A stretch of DNA of 64,000 nucleotides from Cellulosimicrobium cellulans (GTDB lineage Bacteria; Actinomycetota; Actinomycetes; Actinomycetales; Cellulomonadaceae), in contig NZ_JAFBCN010000001.1 of NCBI RefSeq assembly GCF_016907755.1, forward strand, positions 682,001-746,000. The letters are read 5' to 3'. This document shows positions 33,407 through 42,341 of this stretch, one piece after another (position 1 is the first letter of the stretch; each line of letters opens with the position of its first letter). Made by a program: the position numbers and the translations under genes. The notes under the pieces were generated by a model. It did no database searches. It was given only the letters and a program-made list of their open reading frames with translations, and was not told the DNA's origin.

Positions 33407-33778
33407 TCAGGCGTGGACGACGTTCGCGAGGATGCCGTGGTTCGTCAGGCGCGTGCCGATGGCCTGATCGACCTCGGAGAACGCCTTGTTCGAGCGGGCC
33501 ACGCCGACCGCGCCGGCCATGGCGCCGTGCCCGGTCGGGCGGTCGATGCGCGCGACGAGCTGGTCGCCGTGGAGCATGAAGTCGACCGTGAACACGAGGT
33601 GCTGGGCCTTGCCGGCGAACGCGCCGAGCCAGAACGTCTTCTGCTTGCTCCCGCGCTCGGCGGCCCACTGGCCCGTCGGGCGGGTGGTGACGGTGAAGCC
33701 CTGCTCCTGGAGCGCGGCGTGCAGGTGCTGCTTGGCGACCTCGGGGTCGCCGGACAGGAAGTAGTCGACCGTGGCCAT
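33407..33778 (-). CDS. Conserved small protein of unknown function beside a Zur-type box
   Basis: 123 residues, GAGGAGC ribosome-binding site before ATG 33778. It reads as an alpha/beta protein with an N-terminal [21 protein letters not shown] helix, then strands [20 protein letters not shown] and [21 protein letters not shown] do not recognise the family; there are no cysteines and no signal peptide, so it should be cytoplasmic. It is divergent from rpmF, with a Zur-like palindrome between the starts, so zinc control is possible. It ends next to the 69-bp palindromic element. Confidence 0.7.
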   Translation of the reverse strand: MATVDYFLSGDPEVAKQHLHAALQEQGFTVTTRPTGQWAAERGSKQKTFWLGAFAGKAQHLVFTVDFMLHGDQLVARIDRPTGHGAMAGAVGVARSNKAFSEVDQAIGTRLTNHGILANVVHA

Positions 33779-33898
33779 GGTGGCTCCTCGTGGTGTTCTG
33801 TGGCTGGCTGTGGCGGGTGTGACGGCGGCAGTGCCGCCACACGGGCGGACAGCCCTCGGGATGCTACCGCCGTCCGAGGGCCCACCCTCGACCCGTCT

Positions 33899-33913
33899 TG
33901 AGAACCATTCTCA
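33899..33913. promoter_or_regulatory. Zur-like box 3
   Basis: TGAGAACCATTCTCA, with GAGAA and TTCTC arms, in the 178-base space between the divergent 123-residue gene and rpmF. TAGGCT, a likely -10 box for rpmF, begins 10 bases later. Confidence 0.75.
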
Positions 33914-33956
33914 TAGAGCGCTAGGCTGGGCGCTCCACCCACCGGAAGGACCTCTC

Positions 33957-34127
33957 ATGGCCGTGCCCAAGCGCAAGCTCTCCCGCTCCCACACCCGCGC
34001 CCGCCGCTCGCAGTGGAAGGCGCAGGTGCCGGAGCTCGTGACCGTCTCCGTCGACGGGCGAGAGGTCACCCTCCCGCGCCGCCTCGTCGCGGGCGTGCGC
34101 CGCGGCTACGTGACGCTGCCCGACTGA
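33957..34127 (+). CDS. rpmF: Ribosomal protein L32, zinc-independent
   Basis: 56 residues: [20 protein letters not shown] is the L32 start. The zinc-binding cysteines of C-plus L32 are absent. GGAAGGA precedes the ATG and a Zur-like palindrome lies 43 bases upstream, so this is the sixth zinc-free ribosomal paralog in the area. An 11-bp terminator stem follows. Confidence 0.93.
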   Translation: MAVPKRKLSRSHTRARRSQWKAQVPELVTVSVDGREVTLPRRLVAGVRRGYVTLPD

Positions 34128-34135
34128 CCCGCTCG

Positions 34136-34160
34136 CCGACCACCGCAATGCGGTGGTCGG
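34136..34160 (+). terminator. Terminator after rpmF
   Basis: An 11-bp perfect stem (34136-34146 with 34150-34160) with a 3-base loop, 8 bases after the stop. Confidence 0.65.
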
Positions 34161-34190
34161 TGCGCGGGTCGGTCGGTATCGTCGCTCGCG

Positions 34191-34352
34191 GAGGCCGCGA
34201 GGCGTGACGACCCTCGGCCGGTGGCGACACCGGCGGCGGCACCCCGCGCGTGACGGCGTACCGACGAGAGGTCGACGAGACGTCGACGAAGGTGTGGTGG
34301 CACCGCGACCTAGCCCCCGCCCGCACCTCCAGGGCCTGCCCTTCCCTGGAGG
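34191..34352 (+). promoter_or_regulatory. Translational T-box riboswitch with Asp (GAC) specifier
   Basis: Stem I is ultrashort: GGCC/GAGG (34193-34202) pairs with CCTC/GGCC (34212-34219) around a loop holding GAC at 34206-34208, the Asp codon. A CCGGTG stem (34218-34233) and a GTCGAC stem (34271-34287) follow. The T-box reads GGTGGCACCGCG (34296-34307 region) with TGGC at 34298-34301, whose C would pair with the G discriminator of tRNA-Asp/Asn. AGGTG (34290-34294) can pair with CACCT (34324-34328), opening the sequestrator CCTCCAGGG/CCCTGGAGG (34326-34334 with 34344-34352) that hides the ribosome-binding site. Uncharged tRNA would therefore turn translation on. Confidence 0.85.
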
Positions 34353-34356
34353 AGTC

Positions 34357-35667
34357 ATGAGACCACCCGCCCCGCCCGCCCCCGCTCGCACCCTGGCCGC
34401 CGACGTCGCCGCCGCTCCACCCGGACGCGTGGTGACCCTGAGCGGGCACGTGCACCGCCGCCGCGAGCTCGCGACGGTGTCCTTCCTCGTCCTGCGCGAC
34501 CGCACGGGACTCGCCCAGGTCGTCCTGCGCCCGCACGAGGTGCCCGCGGAGGGGCTGCCGCCGGAGGAGACCGCCGTCCAGGTCACGGGGACGGCCACGG
34601 CGAACGCGCAGGCACCGGGCGGCGTCGAGATCACCGCGCCGACGATCACGCTGCTCGGCGCGCCCGCGACCCGCCCGCCGGTCGAGCTGTGGCGCCCCGA
34701 CCTCGACGTCGCGCTGCCGACCCTCCTGGACCACGCCGCCGTGACGTGGCGGCACCCGGCCCGGCGGGCCCTCTGGGAGCTCGCTGCCGCGAGCCTGCGC
34801 GGGTTCCGCGCCACGCTCGACGTGGCGGGCTTCACCGAGATCCAGACCCCCAAGCTCGTCGCGTCCGCCACGGAGTCCGGCGCGAGCGTCTTCCCCGTCG
34901 ACTACTTCGGTCGCACCGCCTACCTCGCCCAGAGCCCGCAGCTCTTCAAGCAGCAGCTGGTCGGCGTGTTCGAGCGCGTGTACGAGGTCGGGCCGGTCTT
35001 CCGGGCGGAGCCCCACGACACGGCCCGGCACCTCGCGGAGTACGTCTCCCTGGACGTCGAGCTCGGCTTCGTGCGCGACCACCGGGACGTCCTGGCCGTG
35101 CTGCGCGACGTGCTCGCGGGCATGGTCGGGGCGCTCCGGGACGGGGCGGGCGACGCCGTCGAGCGGCTCGGGCCGGCGCTGCCGGTCGTGCCGTCCGAGA
35201 TCCCGGTGATCCACTTCCGTGACGCGCTCGCCCTCGTGGGGGCGGCCGACGACGAGCCGGACCTCGCCCCCGAGCACGAGCGGGCCCTCGGCGCGTGGGC
35301 GAGGTCGACCCACGGCTCCGACTTCCTCGCGGTCGAGGGCTACCCGATGCGGAAGCGGCCCTTCTACACGCACCCGCAACCCGACGACCCCCGCTGGAGC
35401 AACAGCTTCGACCTGCTCTTCCGCGGCCTGGAGCTGGTGACGGGCGGGCAGCGGCTGCACCGCTACGAGGACTACGTCGCCGCGCTGGCGGCGCGGGGCG
35501 AGACGACAGAGCCGTACGAGGCCTACCTCGAGGCGTTCGCCCACGGGATGCCCCCGCACGGAGGCTTCGCCATCGGCCTCGAGCGCTGGGTCGCCCGCCT
35601 CGTGGAGGCGCCCAACGTCCGGGAGGTCGCGCTCTTCCCCCGGGACCTGCACCGGCTCGCCCCGTAG
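34357..35667 (+). CDS. aspS: Aspartyl-tRNA synthetase, archaeal-type (aspartate--tRNA(Asn/Asp) ligase)
   Basis: 436 residues. An N-terminal OB-fold (about 10-105) precedes a class II catalytic core. The core has YLAQSPQLFKQQLVG, motif 2 (YEVGPVFRAEPHDTARHLAEY) and motif 3 (GGFAIGLERWVARL). The 430-residue length and the HDTARHLAEYVSLDVE form are those of archaeal-type, often non-discriminating AspRS, not the 590-residue bacterial enzyme with its GAD insert. It can charge tRNA-Asp and perhaps tRNA-Asn. It is presumably a second AspRS. Start ATG 34357 sits just after the GGAGGAG masked by the T-box sequestrator. Confidence 0.9.
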   Translation: MRPPAPPAPARTLAADVAAAPPGRVVTLSGHVHRRRELATVSFLVLRDRTGLAQVVLRPHEVPAEGLPPEETAVQVTGTATANAQAPGGVEITAPTITLLGAPATRPPVELWRPDLDVALPTLLDHAAVTWRHPARRALWELAAASLRGFRATLDVAGFTEIQTPKLVASATESGASVFPVDYFGRTAYLAQSPQLFKQQLVGVFERVYEVGPVFRAEPHDTARHLAEYVSLDVELGFVRDHRDVLAVLRDVLAGMVGALRDGAGDAVERLGPALPVVPSEIPVIHFRDALALVGAADDEPDLAPEHERALGAWARSTHGSDFLAVEGYPMRKRPFYTHPQPDDPRWSNSFDLLFRGLELVTGGQRLHRYEDYVAALAARGETTEPYEAYLEAFAHGMPPHGGFAIGLERWVARLVEAPNVREVALFPRDLHRLAP

Positions 35668-35670
35668 TGC

Positions 35671-35700
35671 CCGACGGCGCGTGCCACCACGCGCCGTCGG
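35671..35700 (+). terminator. Terminator after aspS
   Basis: A 13-bp perfect stem (35671-35683 with 35688-35700) and a 4-base loop, 3 bases after the stop. Confidence 0.75.
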
Positions 35701-35722
35701 CCCGCCGTGGCAGCATCCTCGG

Positions 35723-37012
35723 GTGAGCGAGCCGAGCCCCGACCTGACGTCCGGCCCCGTCCCGGGGCGCCGGGAGCGCCGCGAGCAGCCCGGGCGGCCG
35801 CGCGCCGAACCGCAGGGCCACGCGCACGGGCCTGCGGCTCCCGCGACGCGGCGCGTGCGCCTCACGCTCGCGGCGCTCCTCGTCCCCGCCCTGCTCGTCA
35901 CGCTGGCCGGGCTGGTCGCGCTGTGGCCCGCGTCGGCCGACGTGCCGGACCGCATCCCCGTCGCCGCGGAGGGCAGCACGGTGCTGCGTGCCACCGTCAC
36001 CGGGCCGATCGACGCGGAGACGGGCGAGGTGCCGGCCCGCCTCGACGCCGGTTCCCGTGCGGGCGGCGAGGACGTCGGCGGCGACGCGATCACGGTCGGC
36101 GCGCCGCCCGAGTACGTCGCCTACGGGTTCGACGAGGGCGACCGGCTCCGCGTCCTCTACATCGCCGAGGCCGTCGGGGCGGGCGTGAGCCCGTACGTGT
36201 TCATGGACTTCGAGCGCGGGCTGCCCATCGGGGTCCTCGCGATCGCGTACGCCGTCGTGGTGCTGGCCGTCGCGCGGTGGCGGGGCCTCGCCGCGCTGGC
36301 GGGGCTCGCGGGCGCGTTCGTCGTCATCACGTGGTTCACGCTGCCCGCGCTGCTCACGGGGCAGAACGCGCTGGGCGTCGCGCTCGTGACGTCGTCGCTC
36401 GTCATGTTCGTCGTGCTGTACGTCGCCCACGGCTTCACCGCGCGCACGTCGACGGCGCTGCTGGGCACGCTCGTCGGGCTGGCCATCACGGCGGTGCTCG
36501 GGTGGTGGGGCTCGGGCGCGTCGAACATCACGGGGCTCACCTCGGAGGAGTCCCTGTGGATCCCGCAGTACGCGCCCTCGCTCGACATCCAGGGCGTCGT
36601 GCTGTGCGGCATCGTGCTCGCGGGCATGGGCGTGCTCAACGACGTGACCATCACCCAGGCGTCGGCGGTGTGGGAGCTGCGGGCGGTCGCGCCGCTCGCG
36701 ACCCGGCGCGAGCTGTTCGCGCGCGCGATGCGCATCGGGCGCGACCACATCGCCTCGACCGTCTACACGATCGCGTTCGCCTACGTCGGCGCGGCCCTGC
36801 CGCTGCTCATGGCGGTCTACCTGTCCGACCAGAACCTCGCCACGAGCCTCACCTCGGGCGAGATCGCGGAGGAGGTCGTGCGCACGCTCGTCGGCTCGAT
36901 CGGCCTCGTCCTCGCGATCCCCATCACGACGGCCATCGCGGCGCTCGCCGTGCCCGGCACCGCGTCGGTGGCGTCCGTCCCCGTGGGTAGGGTCGAGGTC
37001 CCCGCGGCATGA
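35723..37012 (+). CDS. YibE/F-family membrane protein
   Basis: 429 residues from GTG 35723, with CAGCAT 6 bases upstream (leaderless pattern). One N-terminal helix (about 47-68) precedes an outside domain (about 70-165). At least seven further helices then carry the YibE/F signatures (FMDFERGLPIGVLAI, GMGVLNDVTITQASAVWELR). The transported or signalled substrate is unknown. The last codons overlap ATG 37009 of the next frame, so coexpression with the ketopantoate reductase gene is likely. Confidence 0.88.
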   Translation: MSEPSPDLTSGPVPGRRERREQPGRPRAEPQGHAHGPAAPATRRVRLTLAALLVPALLVTLAGLVALWPASADVPDRIPVAAEGSTVLRATVTGPIDAETGEVPARLDAGSRAGGEDVGGDAITVGAPPEYVAYGFDEGDRLRVLYIAEAVGAGVSPYVFMDFERGLPIGVLAIAYAVVVLAVARWRGLAALAGLAGAFVVITWFTLPALLTGQNALGVALVTSSLVMFVVLYVAHGFTARTSTALLGTLVGLAITAVLGWWGSGASNITGLTSEESLWIPQYAPSLDIQGVVLCGIVLAGMGVLNDVTITQASAVWELRAVAPLATRRELFARAMRIGRDHIASTVYTIAFAYVGAALPLLMAVYLSDQNLATSLTSGEIAEEVVRTLVGSIGLVLAIPITTAIAALAVPGTASVASVPVGRVEVPAA

Positions 37013-37068
37013 CGACGGGGCGTCCCCGCCCGTCCGGACGGGACGACCTGGACGACCGGAGGACGACG

Positions 37069-37986
37069 GTGACGGAGACGACGAGCGGCCGGGGCGGTCG
37101 GGGCAGCCGAGACGCAGCGGTGCTGGGACCGGGCGGGGTCGGCGGGCTGGTCGGCGCGCTGCTCGCACGGTCCGGGGCCGACGTGACGTTCCTCGCAGGG
37201 GAGGCCACGGCGGCGGCTCTGACCGAGCACGGCGTGCACGTGCGCAGCCGCCAGGTGGGCGACGTCCGTGTCCCCGCGCGGGCGGCCACGCGGCTCGACG
37301 AGCCGGTCGACGTCGTCCTCGTGGCGGTCAAGCAGACCGCGCTCGCCGACGCGCTCGACCGCGTGCCGCCCGAGGTGCTCGGCGACGGCGTCGTCGTCCC
37401 GTTCCTCAACGGGCTCGACCACCTCGACGTGCTGCGCGCGCGGTACGGGGCCGAGCGCGTGCTCCCCGCGACGATCCGCGTCGAGTCGACGCGCGTCGCT
37501 CCCGGCGAGATCGAGCACACGAGCGCGTTCACCGACGTCGACCTCGCGCCCGGCGGCGTCCCGCCCGAGCGGGTGGAGGCCGTGCGCACGCTCCTGGACC
37601 GGGCCGGCATCTCGACCACCGTCCACCCCGACGAGACGGCGCTCATGTGGGCCAAGCTCGGCTTCCTCGCCCCGTTCGCCCTGCTCACGACGACGCACCG
37701 CGCCCCGATCGGCGAGGTGCGGACCGTGCACCGCGCCGAGCTCGAGGCGCTCGTGCGCGAGGTCGCGGCGGTCGCCGCAGCGAGCGGGGCGCGGTCGGAC
37801 CCCGCGCGCACGCTCGCGTTCTACGACCGGTTCGCGCCCGAGGCCAAGTCGTCGATGCTGCGGGACGCCGAGGCCGGGCGCCCGCTCGAGGTGGACGCCA
37901 TCGGCGGCGCGATCGTCCGGGCCGCCGACCGCGCGGGCGTGGACGCGCCGCTCACGCGCGCGCTCGTCACCGGCCTCGGCGGCTGA
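37069..37986 (+). CDS. 2-dehydropantoate 2-reductase family protein
   Basis: 305 residues from GTG 37069, chosen for the CGGAGG six bases upstream. ATG 37009 in the same frame overlaps the previous stop as ATGA and would add 20 disordered residues. The Rossmann motif is AAVLGPGGVGGLVGALLARSG. The NADPH and pantoate site shows LVAVKQTALADALD and VPFLNGLDHLD. The C-terminal helical domain holds WAKLGFLAPFALL and the family-typical SSMLRDAEAGRPLEVDAIGG. It reduces ketopantoate to pantoate in coenzyme A synthesis or acts on a related 2-oxoacid. The first motif GPGGVGG matches GxGxxG. Confidence 0.88.
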   Translation: MTETTSGRGGRGSRDAAVLGPGGVGGLVGALLARSGADVTFLAGEATAAALTEHGVHVRSRQVGDVRVPARAATRLDEPVDVVLVAVKQTALADALDRVPPEVLGDGVVVPFLNGLDHLDVLRARYGAERVLPATIRVESTRVAPGEIEHTSAFTDVDLAPGGVPPERVEAVRTLLDRAGISTTVHPDETALMWAKLGFLAPFALLTTTHRAPIGEVRTVHRAELEALVREVAAVAAASGARSDPARTLAFYDRFAPEAKSSMLRDAEAGRPLEVDAIGGAIVRAADRAGVDAPLTRALVTGLGG

Positions 37987-38084
37987 CGGGCGGACGCCCG
38001 GGACGACGCAGGCCGGGAGCCTTCACCGGACCGCCACGCGACCCCCTGTGGACGCGTCCCCAGGAGCCTCACAGGTTCGCCAGG

Positions 38085-41000
38085 ATGTCCGTCATGAGAG
38101 AGCCGTGGGTCGACGTCGCGCTGGCGCGGCTGCCCGAGACGCGTTCCTGCCCCGCGTGCGCCGCGACGCTGCGGTCGTCCCGCTGCGAACGGTGCCTGCT
38201 CGACCTCACCGGCCCGCTCGCGTTCGAGGTCGCCGCGGCGTCGAGCGAGGCGGCCGACGCGCTCTCGCGCCGCCAGGTCGCCCTCGACGCCCTGCGCGCG
38301 GCCCAGCCCGAGGCCGCCGCGTGGGCGGCCCGCGCGGCCGTCACGGCGCCGCCCGGTGCGCGCGCGGTCCCCGCCGGTCCGCCGCGCGCGATGCGCCCGC
38401 TCGACCCGAGCGGCCGCGGCCAGGCGGGCCCGCGCCCGCCGGTCGTCGCGCCGGTGGCCGGGACCGCGGCCGGCCCCCGGCGTCCGGTGCCCGTCCGTCC
38501 CTCGGCGCCCGGGTCGCCCGCGACGGCCGGGCCGGTCTCGCCCGCACCCGCGGGGTCGCGTGCCGTCGTCGTCCCGGGCGCGGCGCCGTCGCGCTCGGTG
38601 GGACTCCAGCCGGTGCTCGCCGGGGCGGGGGCGGGTCTCCTCGCCGTCGCGACGGTCGTCTTCGTGTTCTTCACCTTCGCCGACGACCTCGCCCTGCGCG
38701 CCCTGGTGACCGGGGTCGTCACCGTGCTCACGGTCGGGGCCGCGGTGCTCCTGCGGTCGCGCGGCCTGCGCTCGTCCGCCGAGGCCGTCGCGGCGCTCGC
38801 CGTCGTGCTCGCGGTCGTGGACGTCGAGCTCGCGCTGAGCGCGTGGGGGCTCGGCGCCGTCGGCACCGCGGTGGCGCGCGCGTCGCTGCTCGCCGCAGTT
38901 GTCGCGGGCCTCGGTGTCGTCGGGGACCGGGCGCGCGTCCGAGCGTGGGTGACGAGCGCCGTCGTGCTCGGGCCGCTCGTCCCGCTCGCCGCGGCGCCCG
39001 CCGCGGGGGCGCCCTGGGGCTGGGCGGTCGCCCTCCTCGCGACGGCGTGCCTCACGGCGCTCGCCGCGCCCGTCGCGGCGCGCTCCGGCGCGCGGGTCGG
39101 CAGCGCCCTGCGGGGCGAGCGGGCGCTGCTCGGCGTCGTGCGCACGGTCGCGGTGCCCCTCGCGGTGGTCGTCGGGCTCACGGTCGCCGCCCCGCCGGGG
39201 CTCCCGACCGGCGCGGGGGCCGCCCTGGTCGCCTTCGGCGCGGCGCTCGCGGCCACGCTCCTGCGCGTCGCGACGCGCGAGCGGCGCTGGTACGCGGTCG
39301 GCGGTGCGTCGGCCGTCCTCGCGGGGGCGCTGCTCGGCACCGGGGGCGACGTCGCCTGGCTGGGCCTGGTCCCCGTGCTCGCCGCCGTCACGTGGCTCCT
39401 CGTCCTGGTGCTCACCTCGCCGCGCGTGGTGTCCGGGGTGCTCGGCTCCCCGGTCCCGGCGGTCGGACGGTCGGACGCCCTCCTCGGCGGCGCGCTCGTC
39501 GCCCTCGTCGGGGCGGGGCCCGCGCTGGCCGTCGCGGGGGTGCGCGCGGCCGAGGTCCTCGTGACCGGCACCGCCGGGACCGCCGCGGCCCTGGACGACG
39601 CGCCGCTCGGCGTCGGCGTCTTCTCCGCCGGCCTGTGGGGCGAGGGCGTCCGGGGCGGCACGGCCGGCGCCGCGCTGCTCGACGGGACGCTCGTCGGCCT
39701 GCTGTCCGCGCTCGTCGTCCTGCTCGTCGCCTCCCGGCTCCCGCTGCGCACGCCGTCCCCCGTGCGCTTCCCGCGCCTGGCAGGTGCGCGGCGGCTCGGC
39801 GCCGCCCCGGTCGTGCGGACCGGGCGCGCGCTCGGGCCGTGGGTGCTGCTCGCCCTCGTCGTCGCGCTCGTGCTGGACCCCCGCCTCGCGGGCGTCACCT
39901 CGCTCCTGCTGCTCGCGCTGCTCGCGGCCCTGCTCGTCGTCGTGACCGCCCGGCCCGTCACGACCGCTCTGCCCGACGGGCACCGCACGGGCCTGACGGC
40001 CGGGGCCGGCGACCCGGGGGTCGGCGCCGGTGGCGCCGCGCCGGGCGTGATCGTCCGCGCCGTCCGACGAGGGCTCGGTCGTGCCCTGCGCCCGGTCGCC
40101 GGGGTGCTCCCCGCCCCGCGCGCCGTCCTGCGGCACGGTGTCGTCCCGGTCGGTCGGGCCGAGGCACGGGTCTGGCGCGCGGCCGCCGTCGCGGGCACGA
40201 TCGCCTCCGTCCTGCTCCTCGTGGCCGGCTCGTGGGTCGCGCGCCCGACCGCGACGGCCGGCGCCGTGGTCGTCGGCGTGCTCTTGCTCGCGGCCCGGGC
40301 GGCCGCGCCGCGCGGTCTGCACGCCCCGCTCGTCGGCACCGCCTACGGCTACGCGCTGCTCGTGCTCGGCGTGACGCTCGCGTGGAGCGGCGCCGGGACG
40401 GTCGCGGTCCTGTGCGCGGTCTCCGGCGTCGCCTCGCTCGCTGCGCTCGCGGTGACGCTCGTCCCGCGAGTCGACCGGGAGTCGTGGTGGGCCGTGCTCG
40501 GCGTGACCGCGGTGCCCTTCGGCCTCGGCGTCCTCACCGTCGTCGACGAGCGCAGCTGGTGGTCCGTCGCCGCGTGCGCCGCGATGCTCGCGCTCGAGGT
40601 CGTGCTCGTCGGCTCGCGGCGGCCCGGGTCGGTCACCGCGCTGCGCGTGCTCGCCGCGGCGCTCGTCCTGCCGACGGCGGCCGTCGCCGTCGTCAGCGCG
40701 GGCGCCCTCCTCCTGCCGGGCAGCGGGTCGCCCGTCGTGCTGCCGGTCGTCGCGCTGCTCGTGGCGACGGCGCTCGCCGCGGCCCGCCCGGTCACGGCCC
40801 GGATCCACCTGGCCGCCGGGCGCGTCGCCGTCGAGGCGAGCGCCGCGCTCACGGGGGCGATCGCCGTCGGGCTCGCGTTCGGGCGCCCCGCCGCCGGGCC
40901 CACGGTCGCGGTCGCGGTGCTGCTCCTGCTCGCCGTGGGCGCGGGGCTCGCCGCGCGCGACCGGGACCGGCGCGCGGAGTGGTGGCTCGCCGCCGCCCTG

Positions 41001-42323
41001 GGGACCGCCGCGCTGTGGACCGCGCTCGCCGCCGCGGACGTCGGCCTCGTCGAGGCATACACGGCGCCGCCGGCGCTCGCGGCCCTCGTGACGGGGGCGC
41101 TGCTCGCCCGGCGGTCGCGCCGCTGGTGGGAGCTCGCGAGCGCGGGCCTGGTGCTGCTCGTCGTGCCGTCCGTGCTCGCCCTGGGCGCGGCACCGGGCGC
41201 GGGCGACGTCCGGGCGCCGCTCCTCGTCGTGGCCGGGGCCGGGTGCGTCCTCGCCGCGGTGCTGCTGGGCCGCGGGACCGGCGCGGGCGAGGGCGGGTGG
41301 CGACGCGCCGCGGCCCTGCGGCTCGCCGGCGCGGGGGTGCTGGCGGCGACCGGCGGGACCGTCGAGTCGCTCCACGTTGCGCACGCGCCAGGCGGCGGCG
41401 CGGTGTTCGTGCTCGGGTTCGCCTGGGCGCTCGCCGCGGGCGGGGTCGCGCTCGGGGCGGGCCTCGTCGCCGCCCGGGTGGCTCCGCGGGGCCGGGGCCG
41501 GGGTGCCGCCGTCGCGCGCCGCTGGGCCGTGGCGCCCGCCGCGACCCTCGTGGTGGTGGGGACCGTCGCGAACGTCCGGCCGGTGTGGGGCGTCATCGCG
41601 ACGGTCTGGCTCGTCGAGGTGGCCCTGCTCGCGCTCCTCGTGGTCGGGGTGCGGCGCGCGGTCCGCGGTCGGCTCGACCTCCCGCCCGCCTGGTTCACGT
41701 GGTCGCTCGCGCTCGTCGCCGCGATCGGCGCGTGGTGGCCGCGCGAGCTCCGCGTCGAGGTCTTCTCGCTCCCGCTCGGCGCGGGCCTGCTCGTCGCGGG
41801 GTACCTCGCGCTCGCGGCCGGCACGACGGCGGTGCGCGGCACGGCGGGCGGCGATCCCGGTGCTCTGGCCGGTCCGGGCAGCCCGGGGAGCAGCCACGCC
41901 GACCCGGCCCCCGGCGGAGCTCCGGCGCGCGCGACGCCGATCCTCGCCGGGTGGCCCGTCGGGTTCGTCGGTTCGTGGCGGACGCTCGCCCCGGGCCTCC
42001 TCGCGCTCCTCGGGCCGTCGGTCCTCGCGACGTACACCGACGCGCGCACGTGGCGGGCCGTGCTCGTCGTCGTGCTCGCGCTGGCGGCGGTGCTCGTCGG
42101 GACGCGCAAGCACCTCGCCGCGCCGTTCCTGCTGGGCGTCGCGGTGCTGCCGGTCGAGATCCTCGTCGTGTTCGTGTCCCAGCTCGGCACGCGCATCTCC
42201 GCCGGTCCGTGGATGCTCACGCTCGCCGCGGCCGGTGGCCTGCTGCTCATCATCGCGACGTACTACGAGCGCCGGATCGCCGCGTACGACGGCGCTGCGG
42301 CGTACGTGCGCGACCTCCGCTGA
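38085..42323 (+). CDS. Giant SCO7613-type membrane protein with zinc ribbon
   Basis: 1412 residues (ATG 38085; ATG 38094 in the same frame is equally possible). The N-terminus has a two-knuckle zinc ribbon, CPACAATL...CERC (Cys 22, 25, 34, 37). It is followed by an acidic helix and a Pro/Ala-rich linker to about residue 165. The rest is nearly continuous hydrophobic helices, over 30 of them, matching the SCO7613 C-terminal membrane domain found in actinobacteria. Its function is unknown; it would be among the most membrane-rich proteins in the cell. It is monocistronic and its codon use is typical of the genome. Confidence 0.85.
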   Translation: MSVMREPWVDVALARLPETRSCPACAATLRSSRCERCLLDLTGPLAFEVAAASSEAADALSRRQVALDALRAAQPEAAAWAARAAVTAPPGARAVPAGPPRAMRPLDPSGRGQAGPRPPVVAPVAGTAAGPRRPVPVRPSAPGSPATAGPVSPAPAGSRAVVVPGAAPSRSVGLQPVLAGAGAGLLAVATVVFVFFTFADDLALRALVTGVVTVLTVGAAVLLRSRGLRSSAEAVAALAVVLAVVDVELALSAWGLGAVGTAVARASLLAAVVAGLGVVGDRARVRAWVTSAVVLGPLVPLAAAPAAGAPWGWAVALLATACLTALAAPVAARSGARVGSALRGERALLGVVRTVAVPLAVVVGLTVAAPPGLPTGAGAALVAFGAALAATLLRVATRERRWYAVGGASAVLAGALLGTGGDVAWLGLVPVLAAVTWLLVLVLTSPRVVSGVLGSPVPAVGRSDALLGGALVALVGAGPALAVAGVRAAEVLVTGTAGTAAALDDAPLGVGVFSAGLWGEGVRGGTAGAALLDGTLVGLLSALVVLLVASRLPLRTPSPVRFPRLAGARRLGAAPVVRTGRALGPWVLLALVVALVLDPRLAGVTSLLLLALLAALLVVVTARPVTTALPDGHRTGLTAGAGDPGVGAGGAAPGVIVRAVRRGLGRALRPVAGVLPAPRAVLRHGVVPVGRAEARVWRAAAVAGTIASVLLLVAGSWVARPTATAGAVVVGVLLLAARAAAPRGLHAPLVGTAYGYALLVLGVTLAWSGAGTVAVLCAVSGVASLAALAVTLVPRVDRESWWAVLGVTAVPFGLGVLTVVDERSWWSVAACAAMLALEVVLVGSRRPGSVTALRVLAAALVLPTAAVAVVSAGALLLPGSGSPVVLPVVALLVATALAAARPVTARIHLAAGRVAVEASAALTGAIAVGLAFGRPAAGPTVAVAVLLLLAVGAGLAARDRDRRAEWWLAAALGTAALWTALAAADVGLVEAYTAPPALAALVTGALLARRSRRWWELASAGLVLLVVPSVLALGAAPGAGDVRAPLLVVAGAGCVLAAVLLGRGTGAGEGGWRRAAALRLAGAGVLAATGGTVESLHVAHAPGGGAVFVLGFAWALAAGGVALGAGLVAARVAPRGRGRGAAVARRWAVAPAATLVVVGTVANVRPVWGVIATVWLVEVALLALLVVGVRRAVRGRLDLPPAWFTWSLALVAAIGAWWPRELRVEVFSLPLGAGLLVAGYLALAAGTTAVRGTAGGDPGALAGPGSPGSSHADPAPGGAPARATPILAGWPVGFVGSWRTLAPGLLALLGPSVLATYTDARTWRAVLVVVLALAAVLVGTRKHLAAPFLLGVAVLPVEILVVFVSQLGTRISAGPWMLTLAAAGGLLLIIATYYERRIAAYDGAAAYVRDLR

Positions 42324-42341
42324 CGATCAATCCCTACCGCC

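Noticed and set aside
37821-42113. A 1430-residue minus-strand frame opposite the giant membrane protein
   Set aside because: Its composition is almost only Arg, Glu, Asp, Gly, Ala and His with no domain. The plus strand has the zinc ribbon, membrane helices and correct codon pattern.
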